Assembly: GCA_964034945.1 (NCBI GenBank)
Contig: OZ035960.1
Span: 10,544,457 to 10,608,456, forward strand
Origin: Chrysopilus asiliformis
Taxonomy: Eukaryota > Arthropoda > Insecta > Diptera > Rhagionidae
Length of the DNA: 64,000 nucleotides
Direction of reading: 5' to 3'
Shown here: positions 45,037 to 57,786 of the stretch, one piece after another
Layout: every line of letters starts with the position of its first letter
How positions within the stretch are numbered: the first letter of the stretch is position 1
Notes under the pieces: model-generated
What the model saw: only the letters and a program-made list of their open reading frames with translations
The model's database searches: none
What the model was told of the DNA's origin: nothing
Position numbers and translations under genes: made by a program

Positions 45037-46828
45037 CAGAATATATCGACGCTTCCGCGCAAGACTGTCGTTTTTAATTCACTAAAAAATAAAACTTGTT
45101 AACTTTTTTGAGATGTTAAGGATTCACAATTGCAGATTGAACAATTTCCTGCCAAAAACATCAAAAAATTATTAATAATTTAGGACAAATTCAAGGAAAA
45201 ATCGCAAGTGTAACCGGGGCCTTAAATACAAATTTGATTCCCTAATAAAACCTGAATTCTCAAACCGTCAAAATTTCAATTGCAAATATAATCATTCATA
45301 ATTAAGAGCTTTATTAACAATTAAAAAGTTTTCACATTTCAAAACAAAACCATTTTGACCGACATGAAATGTATAGTATTCACCCCTACATGGACATGAC
45401 ATATGTTGGCGTTCAATTAAGTTAAACAAAGCGAAAGGTAGTTTTTGTAAAATTACAGATGCTCACAATGAATGAAGTAATTCTAACATGTAGTACATTT
45501 GGCTGGTTGCATTTATGGTGTCAATTAATTTTCATCGTCCACAGTTTTTCCTGTGCACACATAGAAAATTGTACACACGTAGGTACTTTTGTATAAAGCA
45601 TCTCACATGAATTCAGATGGTATCAGCATTTGTACATTTACTACACCGACTAACTGGCGATTAACCTTTCTTTAATACTGCAATGCAGTTGTTTCACAGA
45701 AATTGCACTTAACTTAAGGGCTGATGAGCTGTTCCATGGTACATTTTTAAACAGCGACTGCCATTTAATCCAGCTTATTTGGTTTATGTGAATATGTTAT
45801 GCTTTTTGACCGTATTCACGTGTTACATAAAATATTTACTGAGATTTCCTGACATTTTTTACTATATGGCAGCGCGGTGGCACTTTGTTGAACATCGTCC
45901 TTCATCACGTGTTGGGAATTCATGAGTGATGCTTAAATTGACATCATAAAATTTATGTTAGAGGTCCATAGGGAGCATCGTTATATCTAAACAATTGGTG
46001 AAAAACATTCTGTGTAAATTCCATAATGCAATTATTTTCGCAATCTATTAAAGTCGAATGTATACTCAATTGAAGTAGGTATTAAAAAGTAATGAATGAA
46101 TATTGAATCTTCGACCCACTTAATTTTCATATGAAAAGCTCATTCGGATATTTCCCAACATATATCACTCTTTGTCTTGCCTAAATGCTTTTTGCATGGT
46201 ATTGGCTACCGCTGTTGTTGTGTTTCTTTTTTTTATCAGTGGGAAACAATTTCTTTATCATATGACATCTTGTACGCTTAACAAATGATTTATGGCCGGT
46301 ATTTTCGCTGTAGGTCCTTCCTTTCGAAAGGGGTTGGTTTTGTGTACTCAAGCGTATCCTGAATGATCGTAATATTCACGCCAAAAGGTAGGATTTCTGG
46401 TGCGTATGTACATTAAGCTGAATAAGTTCGTATCTATAGGTAAGAAGTAACGTTACGTTGCCAAACATTCTCGTATTAAATAACAATTTATCAAATGTGA
46501 ATAATAGGAAGATTGCTACGTATTGAAAATATACAAAAGTTTCGTGGTTATACTCGTATTGTAAAGATAAACAAAAACCAAATGAGAAAAAAAAATTCTA
46601 GAGTCAACATCTTGGAGAATACGTTTTGATAAATGGTTTTCAATTCAATGCTTTTTCTTTAAAAATATGCTCAACGATAAAGTCAAATTAATTTGATATC
46701 AGCTCATGGGGTTTATTCAACGGTAAGTTAAACTTATTATGCGTTAAATTCAATTTATTTGAATTCATTTAATAAAAAAAAGGAAGAAAAAAAATGATAC
46801 TATGAGCAATTTATCAGATTCACTTACT
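45037..46828. other. No gene recognised
   Basis: No frame above 60 codons and no repeats noticed across about 1.8 kb. This is one of the longer stretches without visible transposon remains. Confidence 0.55.
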
Positions 46829-47230
46829 CGCACATGGTCCCGTAGACTGTAGTATCTCAAAATCGGCCATTTTGAGAAAAACGCATTCAAAGTTTTCATT
46901 TCAAAATAATTGTTTATGAATAATTGTTTTTTCTGTTGTCTGTACAGTAATATTTCAATTTATTACTCTTTTGATAATAATTTACAGATCATTTGCTTCA
47001 TTTTTTTTTTTTTTTTCAATAATAAAAGATAGAGATAGGTTTGTTTTCCACAAAATCAATTTAAATTTTAAAAAATGGGAATTTAAAAAACCAAAAAAAA
47101 ATAAATTTTAGGACTACGTTTACATTTAAATTTGTTTTTCATTTGATTCAGTCAATTTTCCTTTACATAATGGAATAATTACTCAAAAACACATTTTTTT
47201 GAGATACTACAGTCTACGGGACCATGTGCG
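46829..47230. mobile_element. MITE M with about 34-base terminal inverted repeats
   Basis: Left end CGCACATGGTCCCGTAGACT then GTAGTATCTCAAAA; right end is the exact complement (TTTTTTGAGATACTACAG then TCTACGGGACCATGTGCG). The interior of about 330 bases is AT-rich without a frame. I see no clear target duplication. No second copy in this window. Confidence 0.9.
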
Positions 47231-47562
47231 TATGTACGAATTATATTTTTCCCTAAAATTGCAAGACCGTAAAAAGTTTACCGAAAAGTTTTCCGTATTT
47301 TAGATTATAAAAGTTCAGTAAGCGTAGTTATTTTATAACATGTCACAAAAATATGGTTCCCCATTGAAATAAAACAAGGTCAGATCTTCCAATGTGGAAA
47401 CAAAAAGTAATTTTGTTCTTCATAAAAATACACGAGTGTAGGTAAAAAAAACAGTTCAAAGTAAATTTGAGTCTCCTTGACGTCTCGGGGGAAAGTTTCC
47501 TAATCGACTCATTATTCTGATGGTCTTAAATTTTTTTTCTAGAGAAAAAATTACACCCTATT

Positions 47563-48091
47563 ATTTTTCCTCTTCTATAGAGAGAAAGTATTGTATTGAT
47601 GACGAAGACTGAGTTGAGAACGGGGGCATATAGAAACTTTCTGAATAAATCCGTTTCAGGCAAAATTATGAGGACGTCCGTGCATCTGTCTGTCGGTCTT
47701 CCGATCTGTCTGTCAGTCTGTGGGTGTGTTCGTTCTACGTACCTTAAATAACTCGAGTACGCGATGAGCTAGCGACTTGAAATTTTTTGTAAATGGGTTT
47801 TACGAAAATCTGAATTTTCTGTCAATTTTTGGAATAGTAACGTTAGTTATAACGGGTTTCTCCCACACAATTATTTTGAAAAACAAAAGTTTTTTGGAAA
47901 TTCCTTGAAAATTATGCACTTTTATGAAAAGATAATAAAATTTTCTACATTGTTTGCTTTAACGGGTTTTCGGTACCTTTAGCAGTTTTCGAGATATTTG
48001 GAAAAAAAAATTATTTTTTACATATTTTTTCCCCAAACAGAGGAAAGTTGCAGGGGAAAGTTTTGTGTTAGTCACAACTGATATTTTTATA
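47563..48091 (+). repeat. Repeat family C, copy C3
   Basis: Starts TTCCTCTTCTATAGAGAGAA and contains GAGAACGGGGGCATATAGAA, ATAACTCGAGTACGCGATGA, GCGACTTGAAATTTTTTG, and ends GTTAGTCACAACTGATAT. It is shorter than C1, with fewer internal units of about 140 bases. This copy has the classic GTCTGTC run near 47688-47718. Confidence 0.85.
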
Positions 48092-48208
48092 AAAACATTT
48101 GCCGAAATTTAAAAGCAGTATTGCTTGAAAAGGGTATAAGTTCTATATTTTCAGTTTACACTGAGTGAGCAAACATTAGAGCAAAATTTTATTTTAATCA
48201 GTCTAGAG

Positions 48209-48969
48209 CAGGCCTCGGCACCATGTATGTAGCGATTTACTATTGCTCGAAGAAATTTTATGTTTCTTCATATACTATAACACAAAATGAGAAAACGCAT
48301 CTTTTTCATTTTTTACGCTCTTTCGCTTTTGATGGAGACGTTTAAGAACAGTGGACTACACAATTTATCTTGATGCGATCACAAAAAAATAATAAGTTGC
48401 GCCGTGCAAAAAAACTTGTGGGGACGTATTTTCGGTTCTGTGCTTCGAAAAAACATGCGCTAAATTGTATTATGTTACCTGATAGGACAGATGTTGTAAT
48501 GGCGTTCTAGATTGAATTTTTTGTTCGACATGTAACTGCAAACTAGATATTGACGGTTATCATTATTTGTGGTTATTAAATATTTGTTTTTTCTCAATCA
48601 CACGACATAGTATTTAAATTTGAATATGAGCGCTTCATAATGGAAAATGAAAACTAAAAAAATCGAATTTCTGAAAAAATTTCGTTCGTCAGTGTACTTT
48701 GGGAAGCAATTAGGGTTTTGGGGAGCAAATGTATACATCCGCACGCATCAACAACAGAAATTATACTGAATGACTGTCGTAGGCTCGCTCCATCGATTGT
48801 TAGCCAATCGTTTGATTTCGGCTGCCGAAGTGGCCGTCGTCAACCAACACGTTTCATTGCGTTAGAGAGTCGAGTACAAATGTTCATACATTGATTGTAT
48901 TCTCGTAAAATTTGAATAAAAATGTTATCGTTGTGAGGACCCAGGCGAGCCAAGGAGTGCCGAGCTCTG
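48209..48969. mobile_element. hAT element with perfect 8-base target duplication
   Basis: GTCTAGAG occurs immediately before (48201-48208) and after (48970-48977). The ends are CAGGCCTCGGCACCATG and the complement of the right end, CAGAGCTCGGCACTCC. CAG-start termini plus an 8-base duplication define hAT. The 761-base interior has no long frame, so it is non-autonomous or decayed. The interior is GC-richer near 48740-48860. Confidence 0.9.
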
Positions 48970-49044
48970 GTCTAGAGCATTGTTGGTTCACGACAACTTA
49001 TGGGCCGTTTGCTATTTTTAGGGGATACCGATGTGCGGCCCAGA

Positions 49045-49463
49045 TTTTTATACTCTATATGATATATCGTATAGGAGTATATTAGATCTAGTATACTGTT
49101 TGTAACGCATCGAACCAATCATCGGACACAAAAATGAACTACACCAAGGTGTTAGGGATGGCAAAAGATTTCAATTTCCGCATGTCCGTCCGTCTGTCTG
49201 TTAGTCTGTCCTTGAAAACCATAACTTTCGAAGGGATTCAGCTAAAGAGTATAGTTACGTTTTTCGTAAATGGCTAGGCTAAGTTCTTAAGCCGGAAAAA
49301 ATCGGACCATTTCTTCTCTCCCATAGAAACGAGACAGTTTTTTGCAATTTTCTCGGAAACGAAGAGTAATATTGAAACATTTATCAACACAAAATGCTTT
49401 AGAATAAGATTTTATGTAACTCGTCCATACATCAAAATCCAAGCAGACCACATTTTCGAACAA
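49045..49463 (-). mobile_element. Repeat family B, copy B2
   Basis: Reads backward: TATACTCTATATGATATATC, GAGTATATTAGATCTAGTAT, ACTGTTTGTAACGCATCGAA, AACTACACCAAGGTGTTAG, a GTCCGTCC/GTCTGTCTG run (49186-49212), then GGATTTTGATG-type text at the far end. It keeps the GTTTGTAACGC core unchanged from family A. Confidence 0.8.
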
Positions 49464-51732
49464 TTTAGTGTCGCAATAATTTGTTAAATACTATTCTTGA
49501 AGAATCTTGCTAGGAAATGTAAAAAAAATATGAAGTTGCTCGTACTGCAAGATAATTTAATGTCGATACAACACTCTTGCCGAATGCACGCCAATCATGG
49601 CGAATGCGAGAGTGTAGATGATTCGCCAGAGTAATTCGCCTGACTACGTTCGGCTGAGTCGGGCAAATGTGCAAACCGCTCTTGTCTTGGTATCCCTTTC
49701 CTTTGCACATTTTTATACAAAACATAAATATTGCTTAAAATTTATCAGAACGAATTTAAAATTCGTATAATGGCGTATTCGAGTGGCTCTTTTTGCTCGT
49801 TCTAAATTTTGAATCGAATAGAAAATTTCGACATATTTTTTCTAACGACATTGTATTGAATAAAGTAGGTATTATTCGATTTCAGAGAAAAGCATGCTCT
49901 AATTCATAGGATTCGAATTCACCATAAGTCTTACTACTTTTTCCCAATTACTGTAATTCCACCTAAAAGTACTTTTGAATTTTTGCATAGCTTGTGATTT
50001 TTACTGTGATTCTCCTGATCCGAGTATAAAATATACATAAAATAATTTAAAATTACCATTTACCTGGCTGTACTTAACCTGTCACAAGTTCTTAGTTAAG
50101 TTGTACTTTGACTAGATTTACTAGATATTGGTATTTGTGTTGATGTTACGAACTCATTAGTATCCTTTCATTATGGTAAATGGTAACAATGGCAGGAACT
50201 TAACATCCTCATTACGAGTTTCCGCACGACAAGTTGAAAATGACTTAGAAATAAGTGGCTGGCACTTAAAGTGAAGCCTTTTTCAGAATCATGTTACATT
50301 TTCCAAGCTTCGTATTTGTAGTATTCTTCGACAATTCTCAGACACTTGAACCAAATTCCATGAGATTTTCTATTTCTGGCCGAGTAGCTGATTTGCATTT
50401 TCAGCGCTAGAAATTGCGTAGAATTATTACCAGTTAAATACTGCTCTCAGTTTTCAGTTTTCTATACTTTTGCCTACCCTAAGAGGTTGGCCCCATTTTA
50501 AGAAATCCTCGTCCATTTTTCTCGAAGCGCTAAAGAGGCATGGAATATTCAATGGCGGTGTTGGTTTTCAACATCTTTGCCACGTTCGCAATCTAATTGT
50601 AATGAATGTAAATTGCGGCGAAACGCGCTCATTTTTATTTTTCGGGATTTTAATTAAATTGCTAATTGGATACATAATTAACCTAGGTTTAACTTTTCAC
50701 TAACTCTAAGTTGCTAACGCTATAAAACCTCTTGCCAGCAGACGCACAAGTAAAAATACTTTAATATTTTATCCTTGAAAATATTTTTTTTTCTCAAATA
50801 TCCTGACTGGAAGAGATACAGGGAGGTAGGTAGGCAACCAGTCAGTTTAAATATAATTAAAAGTTTATATTTGTTTAGTTTTGCTGACTCGGCTGAAAGA
50901 TAAATTTGGGCTATGATAATATTTGTAATTCAATTTTAAAAAGGATGATTAACCAGAAAAACTTTTTTGTTAGATGTTTATCCTATTTACGGCAATAAAC
51001 GCAAATATAGTTAAATACCAAAATTTTCCACATTTTAGATCACTTTGGTTTTCTGTATAGGCTCTTCTAACCTTCGTTAAATAATTTCATTATGTTGTAA
51101 TAAAATATTTTTCTATTGAAAAATCATTTTCAAATTTTTCCTTGAATAGAAAATTTAGTGAATTGGAATATTTTGCCCATAATTAGTCCCTTTTACTGGC
51201 TAATTAACTTGACTGATTAATTTGACCCCAAAGGAAATGTTCAATTGAAATTTATTAATGATATACTTTCTTATTGTTGTGGTAAATCACTCCGAGACAG
51301 AAAAATCAGGTTATTTTCCACACCTTGTTACATCATTCGCTTCACAAACTCGAAATTAATTTTAAATTTTTCCGACAATGTAATGGCCATGAACTTAAAC
51401 CGAAAAAAAATACAAAACATTATTGTACTTTGAAAGCACAAGATATTCTTTGCGTTTTCGTTGTGTAAAACATTTAAGTAACTTTAGAATAATATTTCAG
51501 ATTTATTAAGTGAGGTGCTTTGTTAAAAGCCCTAAGTGGATTTGCTGTTAAAATTGAACTTGAAATGGCAACTGGTGATTTTCCGTTGTTAAGAGAAAGA
51601 TAAATACACTTATTAGAAGAGAGCGACCCAATAAATTTGAGAACAAAATGGAACTTGAAATTGACGCAATTTCTCAAATTTAAGACCAATGCGCGAAAAA
51701 TTTACATTTAGGTTTCTGAATTCGTGCTGTTA
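49464..51732. other. No gene recognised
   Basis: Frames at 49510-49725 (minus), 50470-50703 (plus), 51245-51433 (plus) and 51474-51689 (minus) lack known motifs. The patch 49580-49690 is GC-richer. No terminal repeats seen. Confidence 0.5.
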
Positions 51733-52289
51733 GCGAGGACGTACACGAAGCAACTTTCGGTCATCAGCATGCCTCAGCCTCACCAAATTGTAGGAAAGAA
51801 ACGAGTGAGGCAAGAGGGGAAAAATCGCCACTCGAAAAGTGTTCTTCTCGTCTTCTTTTACGCATGCAAACGAAGTCGCTCGTGTAGCACGTCAGCATGC
51901 ATGTGTGCGTAATTTCATTGAGTCAGTCGGTGCTTTGCCACTGACCCGCAAACATATCCCAAATAAACAAAAATTGAATGCAAATTGTGAAATCCCAATT
52001 GCAGGTAGTTTTATTTTTCAGGTAGGTAGGAAAGAGTAAATACCACAACAAATTACTAGTCCTTTTTCTTCTATTGTTGGCAGTTTCTATTTTGGCAATT
52101 GATGTTGCCTCGGTGCTAGCTAGTAAGGGAATGAGGTGGAAATACAACACATATATGAGAACCACACACACATGAGCGATCGCTTGTTGTACACAAGTTT
52201 TTCCTACTAAAAAGTGAAGAAGCGTGTACGTCGGAAAGGCATTTTGAACACTAAAAGTCGCCGCGACGAGAAGAAGCGTGTACGTTCGC
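51733..52289. mobile_element. Possible TIR element K
   Basis: GCGAGGACGTACACGAAGC on the left pairs, with one gap, with the complement of GAAGCGTGTACGTTCGC on the right. The right motif is present twice (about 52217 and 52273). The interior has a 122-codon minus-strand frame whose repeated RTYTLL/PTYTLL comes from the duplicated end motif. Superfamily unknown. Confidence 0.5.
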
Positions 52290-52563
52290 ACTTAAGTTTT
52301 AAGACCAAACTTTGATATCAGTTTTTCTCTGCCCGATTTTTCACGCAGTTTTCTTGTCAATAGTCCTATTTCTTCTCCACATCTGAGCCTATTTGTTTCT
52401 CACATTTATATTATTTTAAGACTGAAATCTTTTTTAAAATAAAATTATCCGATTTTTTCTACGTTGCTTCATTAGATAATCAGTCTGATTTTAAATTGTA
52501 TTATAAAATAATTAAATTCATAGTTAAAACTACTAAGGCTTTGAAAATCAGTATAGATACTAG

Positions 52564-52620
52564 CATTTATATCAACTGTGGCATGTATGTTCACCCCTAA
52601 CATCACGGTTGATATAAATG
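52564..52620. mobile_element. Small palindromic element G3
   Basis: CATTTATATCAACTGTGGCATG then, in complement, CATTTATATCAACCGTGATG: near-perfect arms around a short centre. It shares the AGCATTTAT left flank and a GTTTSGGG-like right flank with G1. Confidence 0.75.
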
Positions 52621-53666
52621 GTGTTTCGGGTTATATTGAAACAATCATATCAAAATTTACTCAAAATGGGTTGTCCAAAAAATATGTCACGCTAAATTTA
52701 GACTCTCCGGAACTTCTCCTCGCCTCGTGAACAAAGTCGCGGTTTTTTGTGTAAAGTTTAAAAAAAATTAAGATAAAATGTGGTTTGATTTCAGCTTTCT
52801 CTAACATTTTAAATGAACTCTGACATACAAAATTATTCTCAAGAATTGCTCTGAACATAATTTCCAACTGTCAGTAATTAATAATTGATTAGAATTTCGT
52901 CGTAACCAATTATTTAACACGTTTCTGAGAAAATTAGCTAAATTCAAAGAAGATATAATAGTTGTTAACTGTTTCTTAAAAGGTCTTATATTTCCTAGTT
53001 TCTATTGACTCATAATATAAATAAATTAACACCGGAAGAACTACAGGTGACTTGGTACGAACAGACGGATAAAATCCTTACCAAGAAAGTGTCATTGAAA
53101 ATTATTCATGAACCCTTTGACGCAACGGAATAATTTATAATGTACGGCGGCAAGTACTATACAATGTTCACTTAATCGTGAAATTTATTACTTCTGAAGC
53201 TGTCTTTAAGTACTTCACGATCTTAGTTTGAGAAAGTTCTCTTTTTTTATAAATTGCACACACTCTAAAGAAGTCTTCTCTGGAGTTCACAGTGAATAAC
53301 TTTTCACAGATTCCGTAAAAATAACTCATTTTTTCCTGTTATCTTATAGTCTTTGAGATGAAAGTCGATTTCAATCATTTATACGAGAAGAAAATTTATA
53401 TCAACTTCAGGTATGCTGTGGATCCGATCCGTCTGCTTTCAACAGTCTTTTAACAATTATTATGCAAAACTTTTAATATGTTATTTCAAACTTGTTCAGT
53501 GCTTGTGTCTTATATATTCTAATATAGCATTGGGTAATATTTTCAAATTTATATTAATCCGGAAATTGTTATATTTATCTGGATATCGGTGAGTTTTATC
53601 TCCATATGATATTCTTATTTAAAATAGAAGAGGATTTGGGGCAGAAACTAGAGGATTTATAAAGAT
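52621..53666. other. AT-rich stretch, no gene recognised
   Basis: The 68-codon minus frame at 52661-52867 has no known motif. No inverted termini seen. Confidence 0.55.
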
Positions 53667-54115
53667 ACTAGCTTGCGTACCCGTCGTTGCCGAGTTAAGT
53701 TTTTTTCAAATTTTCTTTTTTTTTTTTTGATGGCCTATGTTGGAGCTAAACTTCAGGCCAATCGGCTCGGTAGTTTCCCCGCGAAAGGGTAACATAGAGG
53801 AAGAGCTAAGTTTCGAGATCACTTTACCTCCTCCCCTTACTCCCCCACCTCTCGGGCTACTTTTTAATGGGTCTATGTTGGGGCTGGACCCCCGACGAAC
53901 ATCTATGCCAAATTTCAGGCCAATCGATTCAGTAGTTTCCCCGCGAAAGAGTAACATAGCGCACAAACTAAGTTCCGAAATCTCTTTACCCCCTCCCCTT
54001 ACTCCCCCACCCCTCGCGCTACTTTTCCGTATGCCTATGTTGGAATCAGAACTACCACAGACACTCATGCCCAATTTCAAGTCAATTGGTTCAGCCGTTT
54101 TTGCGTGAAAGAGGA

Positions 54116-54146
<31 letters not shown>

Positions 54147-54171
54147 GCAACTCATTTTTATATATTAGTAT
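53667..54171 (+). repeat. Repeat family P, copy P2
   Basis: Starts ACTAGCTTGCGTACCCGTCG then TTGCCGAG and ends with a pure (GACA)n run at about 54117-54147, then CTCATTTTTATATATTAG. The interior has three diverged units of about 160 bases, each with CTATGTTGG, a GGCCAATCG-type phrase, TAGTTTCCCCGCGAAAG and CCTCCCCTTACTCCCCCAC. Long overlapping frames on both strands (149 and 123 codons) arise from the units keeping a length divisible by three; they show no protein family. Confidence 0.8.
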
Positions 54172-54356
54172 GATTTGCGGTTTTCAAATTTATAGGAAGG
54201 ACGTGAGAAAAGTTTTCGGTTTGTGAGAAATTTTCATTATTATTCTGGGAATTACCTTCAGAACACTAAAAAAAATCATTTCAATCAATTGAAAAGAGTT
54301 CGATTTGGAACTTTTGATAAATCACAATTGTTTTCATCAATTTTCTCAAAAACTAA

Positions 54357-54524
54357 TACCCAGTTGACATTGGGCTAGGTAACAGTAGCTGGCAACTAGG
54401 ATACAACTAGTATAATTTCAGGTGCTTTTTGAACTAGCATCCAACTAGTTGGAAACTTCCATGATTTATCCTAGTTGCCAGCTACTGTTTTATGACTAGA
54501 AACTAGCCTATAGTCAACGGGGCA
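54357..54524. mobile_element. MITE L2
   Basis: Ends TACCCAGTTGACATTGGGCT and complement TGCCCCGTTGACTATAGGCT, with an inner pair around ACAGTAGCTGGCAACTAGGA. TAA lies immediately outside both ends (54354-54356 and 54525-54527), a 3-base duplication typical of PIF/Harbinger-type MITEs. Confidence 0.85.
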
Positions 54525-54527
54525 TAA

Positions 54528-56211
54528 TTTTTTTTTATGGCCTTCTAGATCCACCAAATGGATGAAAAAAGTCACTACTGAATCAAAACTTAATAAGTTT
54601 TTATGTGAAAACATATAGACAACAAATGTAGTTTCATTAATTCAGTAAAAATAAATTCTACGAGTAGATATTTGTCAAATAAGAAAAATAAAATGTTGTT
54701 TTTTCTGTAATACCTATTAATTTAACGCGTTTTGTAGATGTTTTTTTCGTTAGAAATAGAAGAGGATAAATGGAGCGTAATTTTGAGCACTAAAATAAAT
54801 TACAAGTAAATTTGGTAAGAAGTATACCACTAAATTACCAAGTCAATTACAACTCTATAGGATTAGCATCTTTAGTTCATTTTGCTCGCTTCCATACGAT
54901 AACATTGTATAAGGTCTAAATACGTTTGTTGAGAATGCCTGAAGGGCTCATTATGGATGCGAATCCAGATGTACATTTGTTGTCTATATGGTTAAGGACC
55001 GATTCTCGTTCCGTGCCGGATACCTTTCGGTTTACGTCTTAAGAATGGAATGCCCACTTGGAAGTCGTCGTGTTCAACCATACTATAAGCTATTGTATAT
55101 AAGACAAGATGCTGGGAATAAACCTTATTTCATTCTTTTTGCATGATGATGATGTGTGCCTAGTGTTGGCTGAATGGATGCGGAAAACTGCCTTCCATCC
55201 CGTTGGGAAAATACAATCATGGAGCTTTATTTACTTCGTCGGTTTTCATTTAAGTAGCAAAGAAACAAAGTGTTCACTAAAGGGATAATTTAATTTCCAT
55301 ATGTATGAGCTTTAGACAGTACAAGGATACCTTGATGTTTTCGAAGATCCTCAGCACGGGCGTATGGTGTGGTCTATACAAAATCGTACAAATGAAAACT
55401 GCATGGTAGAGACACATCCAGTGGTGATATTTGCCTAATTTTGAAATTTTCAAGTTTTTAAATCATGCTGGTCGTGTTATGTCTGTTTTTTTTATTGAAT
55501 CAAAAGCACAAGATGAAAATTGAATTAATTTATCCAAGTGATATAAATGATGACTTACATATTCCATAAATTTCAACTTAATCTTTTGATATCTATATAT
55601 ATATATATTCATCGGAATATTTTTCATTTCATTATTGTTATGGTTCCTTCTAAAAAACGACTTTATTAACACATAAGTTAGTAATTGAACTTAACCACGA
55701 TGAGATACTTTGGTGAATAAGCAATATTGTAATATTATGCCACCTTCAATGTTATATAAAATGATTGTATTCACCTTGAGACCTAATAACTCCTGACACT
55801 TCATATAAAAGGGTTACAAACCTCTATATGTTGATTAAATTATGTTATTCATATGTATGTAATCTCATCTCAGAACATAAAATGACAATGAACAAGCACT
55901 GAGGTGTTCTTCGTGTAACACATCTGATGATGGCACGAAAAAGTGTGCTATCATTCCGCTCTAATTAAAACTTCATCGTTATTATTTGAAATTTATTTAT
56001 AGAGACTTTAATTAGAAAATGATTAAAAAAATACACATGTTAGTTAATATTTCAGTGTTATCTCAATTGCATTAAAATATTTACATATGTCTCAAAAGAT
56101 TAATTGGTTACTCAAATTACAAAATATTCTTCCACGGTGATGGGATGAAATTTTTCATTTTACTAACACTTTCCATTGTTTTCCCACAGAATATAGACCT
56201 CTCATGCCGGG
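54528..56211. other. No gene recognised
   Basis: A TA run lies near 55596-55609. The 69-codon minus frame at 55463-55672 has no known motif. No terminal repeats seen. Confidence 0.55.
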
Positions 56212-56375
56212 TTAACTCTTACAGGCTACCACCAAGCGATGTACCACTTTTTTCGTAATAAATGCTGCACGGTGGTACCAAAATTGTACCTCCTATCAAG
56301 GTGCCGCTAAAAAAATCAGAAAAAAAATTTTTTTTGTGTGTCGCACGGTTAAAAATATTTTGCTATTTTAATAAT
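56212..56375 (+). mobile_element. TTAACTCTTAC-type element D2 (fragment)
   Basis: Same order of phrases as D1: TTAACTCTTACAGGC, GCGATGTACCAC, AATAAATGCTGCACGG, CAAAATTGTACCTCC, GCCGCTAAAAAAATC, GCACGGTTAAAAATA. About two thirds of positions agree by eye. Right end not defined. Confidence 0.6.
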
Positions 56376-57420
56376 TCCGGAATTTCTACAGTAAAAGATC
56401 TATACATATTTCTTTTCAACTCAATATCTTTATGATTATTGGTTTTATTAATTTCTGGTGTTGATGAAATAAAAAACCTTACAAATGTTACAACCCGACC
56501 ATCTTTTGTACATTATGCTAACGGATTAGTGTCACAAAACAGAAACACATTTTAACGAAACATTAGCTTGAATAGTTCCAATGTCGTTGTGACCTGTAAT
56601 AGTAACGTAATTTCAAATTAACCCTTCCTCCGCTCTCCATCATGCGAATAATCGTTTTTAGAAGGTCAAACATTTGTGAAAAATGTGGATGGCTTTCCAT
56701 TATTACAGCGCTGGATGTTTTTCAATGAAAATCAAGATATTATAAGCCTAATTTTTCAAAAATTTCAAACCAAATAAATGCAAAAATTTTAACCAATAAA
56801 TTTATAGCCAATGCTATTGACCTAAATTGATTCCAAAATTTCAACCCTGTATTTTATTTGTTGAGTTTAAATGATGAAAAAAAAGAAGTACCATAGTTTC
56901 GTTTTCTTTCATTTTCTATTTCGGGATTTTACACAGAATTTGTGTTTATTTACCACTCTTTGATATCAGTTTGTATGCTACACAAATAGAAGTCAGACAA
57001 TATTTATTTAGTGCTTCAGTATGTAAGTTCCTCTTGATATACTCCTAGAAGACTATTAATGTTCTTCTATGATATCGGAATTGTTGAAGAGATTGGGGAT
57101 ATGTTTTACGATGATTCAAAACATCGACCGGATATTAGGGACAAATAGCAGTTTTCCAGCTATCATACATCGGAAACAAGTTTCCTCACAATATAAATCG
57201 ATAAATGTGAGACTCGAAATGATTTCATCCAATCGTTAAAATGTATCAAGTGGACAGCTACAGGTCCTTGGCCAAACGACAATTTTGTCATTGGATTTTA
57301 CGATAATCATGATGGTATTTTAATAACACGTACGTGTTTTATGGATATTTGCAGTAATTTTTAAGCATTTTGGAATAGACAAAGCGCCGAGTGAATAAAA
57401 GTTTTAAGTCGTATTTGGTA
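56376..57420. other. AT-rich stretch, no gene recognised
   Basis: No frame above 60 codons; no inverted termini or exon-like segments seen. Confidence 0.55.
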
Positions 57421-57492
57421 CATTTTTATCAACCGTGACATTAGCGATTCACGATATAATGTCAACCGCCAACGTCACGGTTACCATAAATG
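57421..57492. mobile_element. Small palindromic element G4
   Basis: TTTATCAACCGTGACATTAG on the left and GTCAACCGCCAACGTCACGG then TTACCATAAATG on the right. Arms pair over about 16 bases. It combines features of G1 (GCCAACGT) and G3 (ATCAACCGTGAC). Confidence 0.75.
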
Positions 57493-57786
57493 CAGCTTTG
57501 GATATTAACCGGTTTCAAAGGAATTTTTAGTCCAAAACGGCAGAATCTTTTTCCCAAAGCTTTTTGCCACACTCTATAACAAAAGCTTTCTTACTTAATA
57601 ACGACTCGATCAATGGATTTGAAACTATATACCTTTTGAGAAAAAGGTTCTGAAGGAAGAGAAAAATATGGTCCTGAATCTTGAAGTTTTCTTGCCAAGA
57701 CGGTAGGTTTCTTACTACCTTATATATATATTTTAGTGACGAAAACTGCTTTACAAAGAAAGTTAGATCATTTACCTCAACTCAAA

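Noticed and set aside
53706..54155. 149-codon minus and 123-codon plus overlapping frames
   Set aside because: Both lie fully in repeat P2, whose diverged internal units keep a length near a multiple of three. No domain is recognisable.
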